Shown here: in pieces, positions 44,952 to 53,998 of the stretch
Position numbering within the stretch: position 1 is the first letter of the stretch
Layout: the number at the start of each line of letters is the position of its first letter
Source: SAR324 cluster bacterium
GTDB taxonomy: Bacteria > SAR324 > XYD2-FULL-50-16
Direction of reading: 5' to 3'
Assembly: GCA_028280735.1 (NCBI GenBank)
Contig: JANQLH010000097.1
Location: 1 to 54,431 of the forward strand
Length of the DNA stretch: 54,431 bases
Notes under the pieces: generated by a model
The model's input: the letters and a program-made list of their open reading frames with translations, nothing else
Told to the model about the DNA's origin: nothing
Databases searched by the model: none
Translations under genes and position numbers: made by a program

Positions 44952-46676
44952 GTGTATAAACAATTAAATCGAGTTGAACAGGTAGTTTTTGATTTCCTGT
45001 CTGTGTTTCTGATCTTGTTTTATTCCTACTCAGCCGTGCTTCAACCTGCTTCAACGCAATATCATCGTGGCATTTATGTGGTTATCACCTATGTCCTGAT
45101 TTTCATGTCTTACAAGTCTAAGTACAAGTTTTTCAGAATACTTGATTACATTTTATTGGTTCTTTCCATCGGAAGTATCGGCTATTGGATCTTGAACTTC
45201 GAAGCCATCAATTACCGGACTGGTGCTGAAACACTGCTGGATCAATATATCGCTGTGATCGGAGTGTTGATAGGAATCGAGCTGGCTCGCCGTGTCGTAG
45301 GAAACGTTTTTGTAATTTTAGGAATAGTACTGCTGTTGTTTGGGGTCTATGGTGATTATATGCCGGAGATGATTTCTCATGCCGGGGCCCCTTTCATGGA
45401 ATTGTGTACCAGCATCTTTTACAAGAGTGACGGGGTATTTGGAATCATGGCCAATGTTCTGGCAACCTATGTTATTCTATTTGTTTTGTTTGGTGCTTTC
45501 CTGGAGAAATCGGGTGCTCAACGCTTTTTTATCGATTTCCCACTTGCGGCAGTCGGACATCGAATTGGCGGACCCGGAAAGGTAGCAGTAATCGCCAGCG
45601 GTCTTTTCGGTTCAATATCAGGCAGTGCCATCGCAAACACCGTGTCTACCGGGGCTTTTACCATACCGATGATGAAGCGAGCAGGATTCAGACCTCATGT
45701 GGCCGGAGGTATTGAGCCCGCTGCGTCGATTTCAGGGATGTTCATGCCTCCGATTATGGGTGCAGGAGGATTTATCATGGCCGAACTGACCGGTGTTCCC
45801 TATTCTCAAATCATGTTGGTCGCTATTTTCCCGGCTTTTATGTATGTGTTTAGTGTGTTTATGATGGTCCATTTCGAAGCCAAGATTCATAACGTAAGGG
45901 GAGAAAAGAGCAAGCATAGTGCCAAGGAAATTTTAAAGAAACAATGGTACTACACCTTACCATTGGGTATGATTACTGTCCTGATGCTTTATGGATATTC
46001 TCCCGCATATTCAGCGATTATCGGATTATTTACTTGTCTGGTTGTCAGTTGGGTACGGCCGGAAACCAGAATAGGTTTTAAGGGGTTTGTTGAAGCAGCC
46101 AGGGCCGGAACTGAAAATAGTCTGACTATCGGTGCGACAGTCGGGGTGATCGGAATTATCATTGGTGTCTTGACATTCAGCGGACTTATTCTTACATTCG
46201 CCGATATTGTGATTGAGTTGGCTGCCGGTAGATTATGGATGACAATCCTTTTTATCGCGCTGGCTTCGCTCATTCTGGGGATGGGAGTCCCCGTTACCGC
46301 CGCTTACCTGATCACGGCAGTCGTCGCTGTGCCTGCACTGTTGCACCTGGGAGTGAATGAAATTGCCGCTCATATGATTGTCTATTGGTTGTCCCAGGAT
46401 TCAAACATTACGCCGCCTGTTTGTATAGCAGCTTTTGCCGGTGCAACCATAGCAGGAGCGAATATGTGGAAAACAGCCTTTACTTCGTTTAAGTTTGCCA
46501 AGTTCCTTTATCTTGGTCCGTTTCTTTTCGGATATGTCCCGGCATTTTCACTTAACGGCAGCAACGCGGATATCGCCAAAGCATTTGTTATCATCTTCGT
46601 AGGGACCTGGATATATGCTTACCTTCTCAGCGGTATCTGGATAAAGCGTCTCAAGGGTCAAAAACTCGCGGCTTAA
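44952..46676 (+). CDS. TRAP transporter fused permease (TAXI type, DctQM fusion)
   Basis: This 574-aa integral membrane protein has many hydrophobic segments. An N-terminal DctQ-like region of about four helices is fused to a DctM-like channel part, as in TAXI systems. Recognisable blocks include GLFGSISGSAIANTVSTGAF, PHVAGGIEPAASISGMFMPP, LASLILGMGVPVTAAYLITA and WLSQDSNITPPVCIAAFAGA. It moves organic acids using an ion gradient with the TAXI binding proteins. The start is GTG 44952 with AAGG about ten bases upstream. Length is in the lower range for the fused family. Two binding proteins but only one permease are present. Confidence 0.95.
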   Translation: MYKQLNRVEQVVFDFLSVFLILFYSYSAVLQPASTQYHRGIYVVITYVLIFMSYKSKYKFFRILDYILLVLSIGSIGYWILNFEAINYRTGAETLLDQYIAVIGVLIGIELARRVVGNVFVILGIVLLLFGVYGDYMPEMISHAGAPFMELCTSIFYKSDGVFGIMANVLATYVILFVLFGAFLEKSGAQRFFIDFPLAAVGHRIGGPGKVAVIASGLFGSISGSAIANTVSTGAFTIPMMKRAGFRPHVAGGIEPAASISGMFMPPIMGAGGFIMAELTGVPYSQIMLVAIFPAFMYVFSVFMMVHFEAKIHNVRGEKSKHSAKEILKKQWYYTLPLGMITVLMLYGYSPAYSAIIGLFTCLVVSWVRPETRIGFKGFVEAARAGTENSLTIGATVGVIGIIIGVLTFSGLILTFADIVIELAAGRLWMTILFIALASLILGMGVPVTAAYLITAVVAVPALLHLGVNEIAAHMIVYWLSQDSNITPPVCIAAFAGATIAGANMWKTAFTSFKFAKFLYLGPFLFGYVPAFSLNGSNADIAKAFVIIFVGTWIYAYLLSGIWIKRLKGQKLAA

Positions 46677-46701
46677 TTGGCAACTCATCGCAATACCCCG
46701 A

Positions 46702-46726
46702 CCCGGAGGTGAATTTTAACTCCGGG
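46702..46726 (+). terminator. Possible terminator after the TRAP permease
   Basis: CCCGGAG (46702-46708) pairs with CTCCGGG (46720-46726) around an 11-base AT-rich loop, about 25 bp after the stop. It is not followed by a T-run, so the call is tentative. Confidence 0.45.
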
Positions 46727-46867
46727 CTCCCCGCCTAAATACCCGCCTTTTGGAATCAAAGCTTAATTGAGCTGCCAAATGAAAAACCTTTAATCCTGCA
46801 TTCCAAGTTATATGTTTTTTTCAGCCTTTCGAACGGCCCGGATTCATCACCTGGCGCTTACTTGATC

Positions 46868-46896
46868 TTGACTCTCTTCCAACTTGCGATCATACT
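46868..46896 (+). promoter_or_regulatory. Candidate sigma-70 promoter of the DUF2804-peptidase-Dpp cluster
   Basis: TTGACT (46868-46873) and CATACT (46891-46896) are separated by 17 bases, about 150 bp upstream of the DUF2804 gene, which has its own ribosome site AAGGAGAG. Confidence 0.4.
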
Positions 46897-47044
46897 CAGT
46901 CGTGTAGTATTAACATTGCGTTGTCCGGTATTAAAGACCGCAAACCAGTTGTTCATCGGAATTGATTTGGTTTTGTGATCTTTTCACGTCAGAACTGGTT
47001 GTTTACTGAACCATGGAGTCTATTCACAATTTTAAGGAGAGAAC

Positions 47045-48088
47045 GTGGGACAGCAGAACAGGATAACCGAACCTTGCGATTTGCTGGATGATAATGGCCA
47101 TATTCCTAACCAGGGCTATGCAACCAAACCATATTGGCGATACAATCGCAAACGTATTAAAGCAGCCTGGCATCGAATTAAGGAATGGGATTATTACTAC
47201 ATTCTGGCACCGGACAGGGGATATGGAGTAACCTTTACCATCGCGGATCTCGGTTATATTGGCTTGTCAGCTGTTTGTTGGTTGGATTTCCAAAAAAAGA
47301 CCTTTACCCAGCTGGATTCGCTTTCCATCCTGCCCATGGGGAAAACCAAACTCCCACCCACTTCAGAGGCGGGTACCTCAGCCTTTCAAGACAAAAAACT
47401 TAAATTAAACTTTGATGTTTCCAAAGGAGTACGACTGCTTTCTTTTGAAGCCCCCGGATTCCTGGACAACAAAGGCAAACAGGGGCTGGATGGGAAGATC
47501 CTTCTTTCTGAGGACACCGAATGTGACAGTATGGTCATTGCTACTTCCTGGAAAGAGAATCGCAAGGCATTTTATTACAATCGCAAGATAAACTGCATGC
47601 CGGCGGAAGGCAGGGTGATTATTGGAGACCAAAAATATGATTTTACTCCCAATACCAGTTTTGGTGGTCTGGATTGGGGCAGGGGGAACTGGACTTACAA
47701 AAACCGGTGGTGTTGGAGTTCGGCCTCCGGATTGCTGGATGGAGAACCGTTCGGTTGGAACCTCGGTTACGGTTTTAGCGACAGGTCGGTAGCTTCTGAA
47801 AATATGTTGTTTTATAAAGGACAAGCACACAAGTTAGATGAAGTTACCTTTGGGTTTGATGAAAATGATTATCTGAAACCGTGGACATTCACAAGCAGCG
47901 ATGACCGCTTTGAGATGACATTCTCGCCGCTGTTGGACAGGGATTCCAATACGGATTTCAAGTTGGTTCGTTCAGTGCAGCACCAGGTATTTGGGCATTT
48001 CACCGGAAAAGCTGTGTTGGACGATGGAACTGAATTGCTGGTCGCTGATTTTCTTGGATTCGCAGAAGACGTGTTAAACTGGTGGTAG
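47045..48088 (+). CDS. DUF2804 domain-containing protein
   Basis: This 347-aa protein matches the DUF2804 pattern. The N-terminal ITEPCDLLDDNGHIPNQGYA is followed by YWRYNRKRIKAAWHRIKEWD, and a middle block SFGGLDWGRGNWTYKNRWCW leads into GYGFSDRSVASENM. The fold is probably a lipocalin-like beta barrel, and the biochemical role is unknown. The start is GTG 47045 with AAGGAG five bases upstream. It is the first gene of a run containing an M81 peptidase, a P1/NylC-like hydrolase and a peptide ABC transporter, which suggests a role in handling the same substrate. No signal peptide is visible. Confidence 0.85.
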   Translation: MGQQNRITEPCDLLDDNGHIPNQGYATKPYWRYNRKRIKAAWHRIKEWDYYYILAPDRGYGVTFTIADLGYIGLSAVCWLDFQKKTFTQLDSLSILPMGKTKLPPTSEAGTSAFQDKKLKLNFDVSKGVRLLSFEAPGFLDNKGKQGLDGKILLSEDTECDSMVIATSWKENRKAFYYNRKINCMPAEGRVIIGDQKYDFTPNTSFGGLDWGRGNWTYKNRWCWSSASGLLDGEPFGWNLGYGFSDRSVASENMLFYKGQAHKLDEVTFGFDENDYLKPWTFTSSDDRFEMTFSPLLDRDSNTDFKLVRSVQHQVFGHFTGKAVLDDGTELLVADFLGFAEDVLNWW

Positions 48089-48121
48089 TGATAATGAGCA
48101 GCAGACAAACAGGAGTTGATG

Positions 48122-49609
48122 ATGAAGATTCTCATTGCCATGATGAAGCATGAAACCAACACGTTTTCGCCCATTCCCACAAATTGGAAACGGTTTGAAG
48201 ATTGGGGCATCCATTTTGGCTCAAAGGCTTTGGAAGTTTACCAGCATACAGGAATGCCCATGGCTGCGTACATCGACCTGGCCAAAAGTATTGGTGCGGA
48301 AATCATAACTCCCGTAGCTGCCGAAGCCATGCCCTCGGGCGTGGTTCATGCCGAGACTTATAATCGGCTTACAGACTCTATCTGTGAGGCCGTCAACTCA
48401 GGCTGCGATATCGCCCTGTTGGATCTGCATGGAGCAATGGTCTCTGAAACCACTGATGATGGTGAAGGCACCCTGCTCGAAAAGATCAGAACTATCTCAC
48501 CAAACCTGCCCATTGCCGTCACCTGCGACTTCCATTGTAATTTAACCCATAAGATGGTGGATAACTGTACTGCTTTGATTGGATACAAAACCTACCCTCA
48601 TGTGGACATGTATCAAGTCGGAAAACAAATCGGTCAGGTAGTGCTTGATACATATGAAGAGAAGCTGATCCCTGTTATGACAAGGCAACAGCTGCCTATG
48701 CTGACTCACACTTTAAAACAGGGAACCGATGACCAACCGACTAAGTCGTTGATCGATGCCTGCAGGCAAGCAGAACAACAGGAAGATGTCTTGGCCGCCA
48801 CATTTTTTGGTGGATTTCCGTTGGCTGATATGCCGGATGCGGGCGCTTCAACCGTGGTTGTGACTAATCAAAATCCCGATCTTGCGCAACGGACAAGTTT
48901 CGACATTGCGAGTCTGGCCTGGAAACAAAGGAAACAATTTGTTTATCAATGTGGATCGCTCCCCGAACAGGTAAAGATCGCCAGGGAGTTAAGCAGTTAT
49001 CCGGTTATTCTCTTGGACCACGAGGATAACTGTGGCTCCGGTGGTACCCAGGATGTCATGGCTGTGATCAGGGAAATGGTTGAACAGAACCTGGATGGTG
49101 TAGCGGTAGCAGCAGTGTATGATCCCGGGGCAGTGACTGAAATGCAAAAGGCGGGTGTAGGCAAAGAGATGACAATTACCTTGGGTGGTAAAACCGAAAT
49201 ACCCTCTTTACAACTAAAACCAAAACCATTGGAGTTAACAGGTAAAGTCAAGGTATTGAGCGATGGAAAATGGACGGTTCACGGCCCGATGTATACAGGA
49301 GTTAAGGTGGATATGGGACCTACCGCGGTTTTCGATACAGGGAAAATCAAGATTGTCGTGGTTTCACTTCATCACGAACCTTGGGACGTCGGTGTCTTCA
49401 CATCCGTCGGCATTTTACCTGAAAAGGAAAAGTATCTTCTCTTAAAATCGCGCATTCACTATCGAGCCGGTTTTGAGGGAATTGGAAAACAAACCTTGCA
49501 TTGCGATGGCGAGGGCGTTACTACATCCCGTTATGAACTGTTGGATTTTAAAAAGTTAAGACGACCGATATATCCTTTGGATCATAACGTGGAATTTCAC
49601 AACAATTGA
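48122..49609 (+). CDS. M81-family metallopeptidase (MlrC-like)
   Basis: This 495-aa protein belongs to the M81 family, named after MlrC, which cleaves linearised microcystin peptides. The N-terminal MKHETNTFSPIP, the zinc-site segments DLHGAMVSE near 100 and CDFHCNL near 136, and FFGGFPLADMPDAGASTVVV are conserved. DHEDNCGSGGTQDVMAVI near 300 and SLHHEPWDVGVF near the C-terminus are also family blocks. The ATG at 48122 has AGGAG six bases upstream; ATG 48119 is an alternative. It is likely cytoplasmic and may hydrolyse cyclic or unusual peptides or amides taken up by the Dpp-like transporter nearby. Confidence 0.93.
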   Translation: MKILIAMMKHETNTFSPIPTNWKRFEDWGIHFGSKALEVYQHTGMPMAAYIDLAKSIGAEIITPVAAEAMPSGVVHAETYNRLTDSICEAVNSGCDIALLDLHGAMVSETTDDGEGTLLEKIRTISPNLPIAVTCDFHCNLTHKMVDNCTALIGYKTYPHVDMYQVGKQIGQVVLDTYEEKLIPVMTRQQLPMLTHTLKQGTDDQPTKSLIDACRQAEQQEDVLAATFFGGFPLADMPDAGASTVVVTNQNPDLAQRTSFDIASLAWKQRKQFVYQCGSLPEQVKIARELSSYPVILLDHEDNCGSGGTQDVMAVIREMVEQNLDGVAVAAVYDPGAVTEMQKAGVGKEMTITLGGKTEIPSLQLKPKPLELTGKVKVLSDGKWTVHGPMYTGVKVDMGPTAVFDTGKIKIVVVSLHHEPWDVGVFTSVGILPEKEKYLLLKSRIHYRAGFEGIGKQTLHCDGEGVTTSRYELLDFKKLRRPIYPLDHNVEFHNN

Positions 49610-49627
49610 AACAGCTGACAAAGATTT

Positions 49628-50644
49628 ATGATCAGAACTGGAGAAAAAAACCTGGTTACGGATGTTCCGGGAATAACTGTAGGAAATTCAGAAGATCACA
49701 ACGTAAGGAGCGGGGTTACCGTTATCAAACCATTGGAGGCTGCCGTCGCCTCCGTCGATATCAGGGGCGGTGGACCCGGTACTCGGGAAACTGATGCCTT
49801 AAACTCCGACTGCCTGGTTGATGTCATTCATGCGGTGGTTTTAAGCGGCGGTTCAGCATATGGATTGGATGCAGCGGGTGGAGTCATGTCCTACCTGGCC
49901 GGTCAAAAAGTAGGTTTTCAGCTGGAGGATGCCGTCATACCCATAGTGCCTGGTGCAATTCTGTTTGATCTTTTGAACGGAGGTGATAAGAACTGGGGTG
50001 ACACATCTCCCTATGCAGACCTTGCAAAGAAAGCTGCAGCTGACTGTAATACTACATTTAAACTGGGAAACCATGGTGCAGGCCTGGGAGCAGTCGCTGG
50101 AGGGATTAAGGGAGGACTCGGGAGTGCTTCTTTTGTTTTTAATGACGGCAACAATGAAATAACGATTGGTGCGATTGCAGCGGTGAACTCCATGGGTTCG
50201 GTTACTATGCCTGATAGTCACACTATGTGGGCTGCACCATTTGAACAAAATAACGAATTCGGGGGGCAATCCAATTTGCATTCCGGTATCGATAATTTGG
50301 ATTATACCTTTGAATTGCCTGTCGGAAAAAACACCACAATTGTTGCTGTCGCTACCGATGCGGTGCTGACAAAGTCTCAAGCCAGAAGAGTTGCCATAAT
50401 GGCCCAAGACGGCCTGGCCAGGGCAATAAGGCCGGTTCATTCTCCGTTTGATGGAGATAGTGTATTTGTGATATCAACCGGAAAGCACGCTCTTTCTGAT
50501 CCTGTAGCAGCATTGGCAAAACTCGGTATGCTGGCTGCGGATTGTGTCACCAGATCCATCGCCAGGGGAGTATTTGAGGCTGAAAGCCTGGGAGGATTTG
50601 AGAGCTATCGGGATAAATTCCATAAACAGTTGTCAAAAGGTTGA
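49628..50644 (+). CDS. P1-family (NylC/DmpA-type) N-terminal-nucleophile hydrolase
   Basis: This 338-aa protein matches the P1 family of self-cleaving amidases and aminopeptidases. TDVPGITVGNSED near 11, RGGGPGTRETDAL, VVLSGGSAYGLDAAGGV and GNHGAGLGAVAGG are typical. The segment GKNTTIVAVATDAVLT matches the NylC-like autoprocessing site, so cleavage is predicted between N235 and T236 with T236 as nucleophile. DGLARAIRPVHSPFDGDSVF follows as in that group. NylC hydrolyses nylon oligomers; natural substrates of this subgroup are largely unknown. It lies 18 bp after the M81 gene. No ribosome site is evident, consistent with translational coupling. Confidence 0.92.
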   Translation: MIRTGEKNLVTDVPGITVGNSEDHNVRSGVTVIKPLEAAVASVDIRGGGPGTRETDALNSDCLVDVIHAVVLSGGSAYGLDAAGGVMSYLAGQKVGFQLEDAVIPIVPGAILFDLLNGGDKNWGDTSPYADLAKKAAADCNTTFKLGNHGAGLGAVAGGIKGGLGSASFVFNDGNNEITIGAIAAVNSMGSVTMPDSHTMWAAPFEQNNEFGGQSNLHSGIDNLDYTFELPVGKNTTIVAVATDAVLTKSQARRVAIMAQDGLARAIRPVHSPFDGDSVFVISTGKHALSDPVAALAKLGMLAADCVTRSIARGVFEAESLGGFESYRDKFHKQLSKG

Positions 50645-50706
50645 TTACAATCTGTAAATTGTTATCAATTCACTTCGAAGAGCAGAAACTCAAAGGAGGA
50701 GAGTTC

Positions 50707-52194
50707 ATGAAAAGCCTAAAATGCATACTTAAGGGATTTTTGTTGATCTTGGTGTTTTCAACCATTGCTTCACCGGCCATGGCGCTTAAAAACAGTTTAA
50801 CCATGGGTGTGGTACTTGAACCTCCCCACCTTGATCCAACAGCAGGAGCGGCAGCAGCAATCGATGAAATAGTCTATGCCAATGTGTTTGAGGGATTGAC
50901 TCGAATTGATAGAAACGGCGCTGTTAAACCGGCTTTGGCTGAGAGCTGGAAGATCTCGGAAGATAAGCTGGTCTATACTTTTACATTGCGAAAAGGGGTT
51001 AAGTTTCATAACGGAACCCTTTTCGATGCAGATGATGTTGTTTTTTCCTTGAATCGAGCCCGTTCGGAAAAAAGTGTCAATGCCCAGAAATCATTATTCA
51101 AACCAATTAAACTGGTGGAAAAGAATGATCTCCACACCGTTACGGTTACCTTGAAGCAGCCAACAGGTAGTTTCTTGTTCAACATGGGTTGGGGGGATGC
51201 CGTTATTGTAGACTCCAGCAGCGCAGAAACCAATAAGAGCAAACCTGTGGGCACCGGTCCCTTTGTGTTTAAGCGTTGGGTTAAGGGTGATCGGGTTGAG
51301 CTGGCCAGAAACCCGGATTATTGGGGCGAATCGGTAAGGCTAAAAAGAGCAACGTTTAAGATCATTCCTGATCCGGCAGCTGCCGTAGCCGCGATGTTGG
51401 CAGGTGATATTGATGCCTTTGCAAATTTACCGGCACCGGAAAGTGTATCGCAATTCGAGGCTGATCCAAGGTTTAAAGTGGTGATAGGCAGCACTGAAGG
51501 GGAAACTATCCTTTCCACCAATAACAAAAAAGGACCCTTTGCCAAGCCGGCAGTCAGACAAGCCATAGCACATGCACTGGATAGACGGGCAATAATCGAT
51601 GGTGCCATGTTCGGGTTTGGCACTCCCATTGGAACTCATTTCGCCCCCCATCATCCGGCTTATGTAGATCTTACCAATAAGTTCGAGTTCGATTTATCCA
51701 AAGCAAAAAAGCTGCTCGCTGAAGCAGGCTATCCGAACGGTTTCAATGCTGTCATCAAGCTTCCCCCTATCAGTTATGCAAGAAGGGGGGGCGAAATCAT
51801 CACATCCCAACTGGCTAAAATAGGTATCAAACTTGAGATTGTACCGGTGGAATGGGCCCAATGGCTGGATGAGGTATTCAGAAAAAAGGACTACGACCTG
51901 ACTATCGTTTCCCATACCGAGCCGATGGACATTGGAATATATGCCCGCCCCGACTATTATTTTAACTATGATAATCCTCAATTTCGCGGTTTGATTGCCG
52001 AACTGGATGCAACGGTGGAGACGGAAAAACGTTATGAACTGATGGGCCGGGCCCAGCGCATCATTTCCAGCGATTGTGTGAACGGGTTTTTGTTTCAACT
52101 AGCCAAGCATGGCGTCTGGAATAAGGATATTATGGGACTTTGGGAAAACAGCCCGATTCAAGCCAATGATCTCACCGAAGTATACTGGAAATAG
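50707..52194 (+). CDS. Dipeptide/oligopeptide ABC transporter substrate-binding protein
   Basis: This 495-aa family 5 solute-binding protein has a Sec signal peptide (MKSLKCILKGFLLILVFS, cleavage near PAMA). The mature start is NSLTMGVVLEPPHLDPTAGA. YANVFEGLTRID, KFHNGTLFDADDVVFSLNRA, VGTGPFVFKRWVKGD and ARNPDYWG are the standard DppA/OppA blocks. It starts at ATG 50707, directly after the strong ribosome site AGGAGGA; an upstream in-frame start at 50641 overlaps the previous gene and adds residues before the signal peptide. No lipobox cysteine is present, so it is probably a soluble periplasmic protein. Permease and ATPase genes follow. Confidence 0.95.
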   Translation: MKSLKCILKGFLLILVFSTIASPAMALKNSLTMGVVLEPPHLDPTAGAAAAIDEIVYANVFEGLTRIDRNGAVKPALAESWKISEDKLVYTFTLRKGVKFHNGTLFDADDVVFSLNRARSEKSVNAQKSLFKPIKLVEKNDLHTVTVTLKQPTGSFLFNMGWGDAVIVDSSSAETNKSKPVGTGPFVFKRWVKGDRVELARNPDYWGESVRLKRATFKIIPDPAAAVAAMLAGDIDAFANLPAPESVSQFEADPRFKVVIGSTEGETILSTNNKKGPFAKPAVRQAIAHALDRRAIIDGAMFGFGTPIGTHFAPHHPAYVDLTNKFEFDLSKAKKLLAEAGYPNGFNAVIKLPPISYARRGGEIITSQLAKIGIKLEIVPVEWAQWLDEVFRKKDYDLTIVSHTEPMDIGIYARPDYYFNYDNPQFRGLIAELDATVETEKRYELMGRAQRIISSDCVNGFLFQLAKHGVWNKDIMGLWENSPIQANDLTEVYWK

Positions 52195-52200
52195 TTCCGA

Positions 52201-53154
52201 ATGAGAGTGTTTCTTTTCAAGCGGCTGGTAACGATGATTTTCACTTTACTGGCTGCCAGCCTGATCGTTTTTGTCGTTATGGAGATTCTTCCCGGAGATC
52301 CCGCCATCGTGATGCTTGGGATCAATGCAGAGCCGGAAACACTTTCCGCGTTAAGGGAGGAAATGGGCTTGAACCGGCCGGTGGCAATTCGGTATCTCAA
52401 TTGGTTGGAAGATTTAATCCAGGGTGATTTCGGAACGAGTTATACCTATGATGTCTCGGTTTTTGAGTTAATCAAGGAACGAATCCAGCTCAGTTTCCCC
52501 CTGGCTGTTTTTGCCATTACACTTTCCACATTGATCGCTATTCCCCTTGGTATTATTGCCGCCTCCAATCATTCCAAACCATTGGACTTTATTGTAATGG
52601 TTTTCTCTCAACTGGGAATAGCCATTCCTAATTTCTGGTTTGCGCTTTTGTTGATTATCGTTTTTTCTGTGAGTCTAAGATGGCTGCCTGCCGGAGGATT
52701 TGCGGGATGGGATGCCGGGTTGATCCCGGCGTTAACATCGCTGCTTTTGCCGACTATTGCCTTGGCGCTTCCTCAATCAGCCATTCTGGCAAGAGTGACC
52801 CGATCTTCCATGCTTGAGGTATTAAAGGAAGATTATATCAGAACCGCCCAGGCCAAGGGGAGTGGGCGCTGGAGGGTATTATCACGTCATGCGTTACGAA
52901 ACGCGATGATTCCGGTCGTGACGATTATGGGTCTTCAATTTTCCTTTCTCCTGGCCGGTACGATCATTATCGAAAATGTCTTTTATCTCCCGGGTATTGG
53001 GAGATTAATATTCCAGGCTGTCGCCCAGAGAGACTTGATCGTGGTAAAAAACCTTGTCATCCTGCTTGCCGTGATGGTGATCCTGATAAACTTCATTGTG
53101 GACCTTCTTTATGCGGTAATCGATCCAAGACTGAGAGGAGGTGAGGATGTTTGA
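52201..53154 (+). CDS. Dipeptide ABC transporter permease (DppB-like)
   Basis: This 317-aa permease has about six transmembrane helices. The N-terminus RVFLFKRLVTMIFTLLAASL and the block MEILPGDPAIVMLG are the usual DppB start. The EAA region lies near residues 205-240 (DYIRTAQAKGSGRWRVLSRH, then ALRNAMIPVVT). ENVFYLPGIGRLIFQAVAQR DL is another family signature. It begins 6 bp after the binding-protein stop, and its 3' end overlaps the DppC-like gene by 8 bp. Confidence 0.96.
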   Translation: MRVFLFKRLVTMIFTLLAASLIVFVVMEILPGDPAIVMLGINAEPETLSALREEMGLNRPVAIRYLNWLEDLIQGDFGTSYTYDVSVFELIKERIQLSFPLAVFAITLSTLIAIPLGIIAASNHSKPLDFIVMVFSQLGIAIPNFWFALLLIIVFSVSLRWLPAGGFAGWDAGLIPALTSLLLPTIALALPQSAILARVTRSSMLEVLKEDYIRTAQAKGSGRWRVLSRHALRNAMIPVVTIMGLQFSFLLAGTIIIENVFYLPGIGRLIFQAVAQRDLIVVKNLVILLAVMVILINFIVDLLYAVIDPRLRGGEDV

Positions 53155-53995
53155 ACGCCCCTTGGAAGTCCTCCGTCACGGTTTAAAAAACCGTAGTTTT
53201 GTGCTTGGTGGTTTGATTACAATACTGTTCTTCTTGATTGCGCTTCTCTCCTATATATGGGTTCCTCATCCCATCGAAAGAATAAACATTTCAGATAAAC
53301 TGCTCACTCCAAACGCCAAATATCTATTGGGAACGGATCATTTTGGCAGGGATATTTTATCGATGCTGATTATGGGTGCGCAAAACTCGGTCATTGTAGC
53401 CTTTGTCGCGGTTGGAATAGGTATGGGATATGGAGTCCCCTTGGGTTTGCTTGCGGCATCCAGAAGAGGCTGGTTAGATGAGATGATTATGAGGTTTAAT
53501 GATTTTGCTTTCGCATTTCCTTCGTTGATATCAGCTATCATGATCACTGCGATTATTGGACCCGGTGCCATAAACTCAATCATAGCTATTGGAATCTTTA
53601 ACATTCCTGTATTTGCCAGGGTAACAAGGGGGGCGGCAATTGGAATCTGGAAAAGAGAATTTATTCTGGCAGCGCGCAGCGCGGGAAAAAGCAAAGACAG
53701 GATTTCAACTGAACATGTCCTTCCCAATATCTTTAGTGTACTGATTGTACAGGCTACTATTCAATTTGCATTGGGAATCCTGGCCGAGGCTGGTTTGAGC
53801 TATTTAGGGTTGGGTACCCAGCCTCCAGCCGCGAGCTGGGGGAAAATGCTTAATGAAGCCCAGACATTTTTACATCTGGCTCCACAACTTGCAATCTACC
53901 CGGGCTTAGCTATTGCTCTCACTGTGCTTGGATTAAACCTCTTTGGCGACGGCCTGAGAGATGTTCTGGATCCAAAATTACGCAGGAACAGGTAA
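53147..53995 (+). CDS. Dipeptide ABC transporter permease (DppC-like)
   Basis: This 282-aa permease has the typical DppC start: a short cytoplasmic N-terminus, one helix near 22-40, then HPIERINISDKLLTPNAKYL and LGTDHFGRDILSMLIMGAQN. The EAA loop is FILAARSAGKSKDRISTEHV followed by LPNI. AGLSYLGLGTQPPAASWGKM is a highly conserved block near the C-terminus. The ATG at 53147 is preceded by AGGAGG within the end of dppB; a GTG six bases upstream is also in frame. It overlaps dppB by 8 bp and pairs with it as the transmembrane heterodimer. Confidence 0.96.
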   Translation: MFERPLEVLRHGLKNRSFVLGGLITILFFLIALLSYIWVPHPIERINISDKLLTPNAKYLLGTDHFGRDILSMLIMGAQNSVIVAFVAVGIGMGYGVPLGLLAASRRGWLDEMIMRFNDFAFAFPSLISAIMITAIIGPGAINSIIAIGIFNIPVFARVTRGAAIGIWKREFILAARSAGKSKDRISTEHVLPNIFSVLIVQATIQFALGILAEAGLSYLGLGTQPPAASWGKMLNEAQTFLHLAPQLAIYPGLAIALTVLGLNLFGDGLRDVLDPKLRRNR

Positions 53996-53998
53996 TCC

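Larger units (their letters stand above)
46677..47044. other. Intergenic region between the TRAP permease and the DUF2804 cluster
   Basis: This 368-bp stretch contains a GC hairpin at 46702-46726 and a promoter-like pair at 46868-46896. It separates the TRAP unit from the peptide-hydrolase unit. No gene is visible. Confidence 0.45.
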
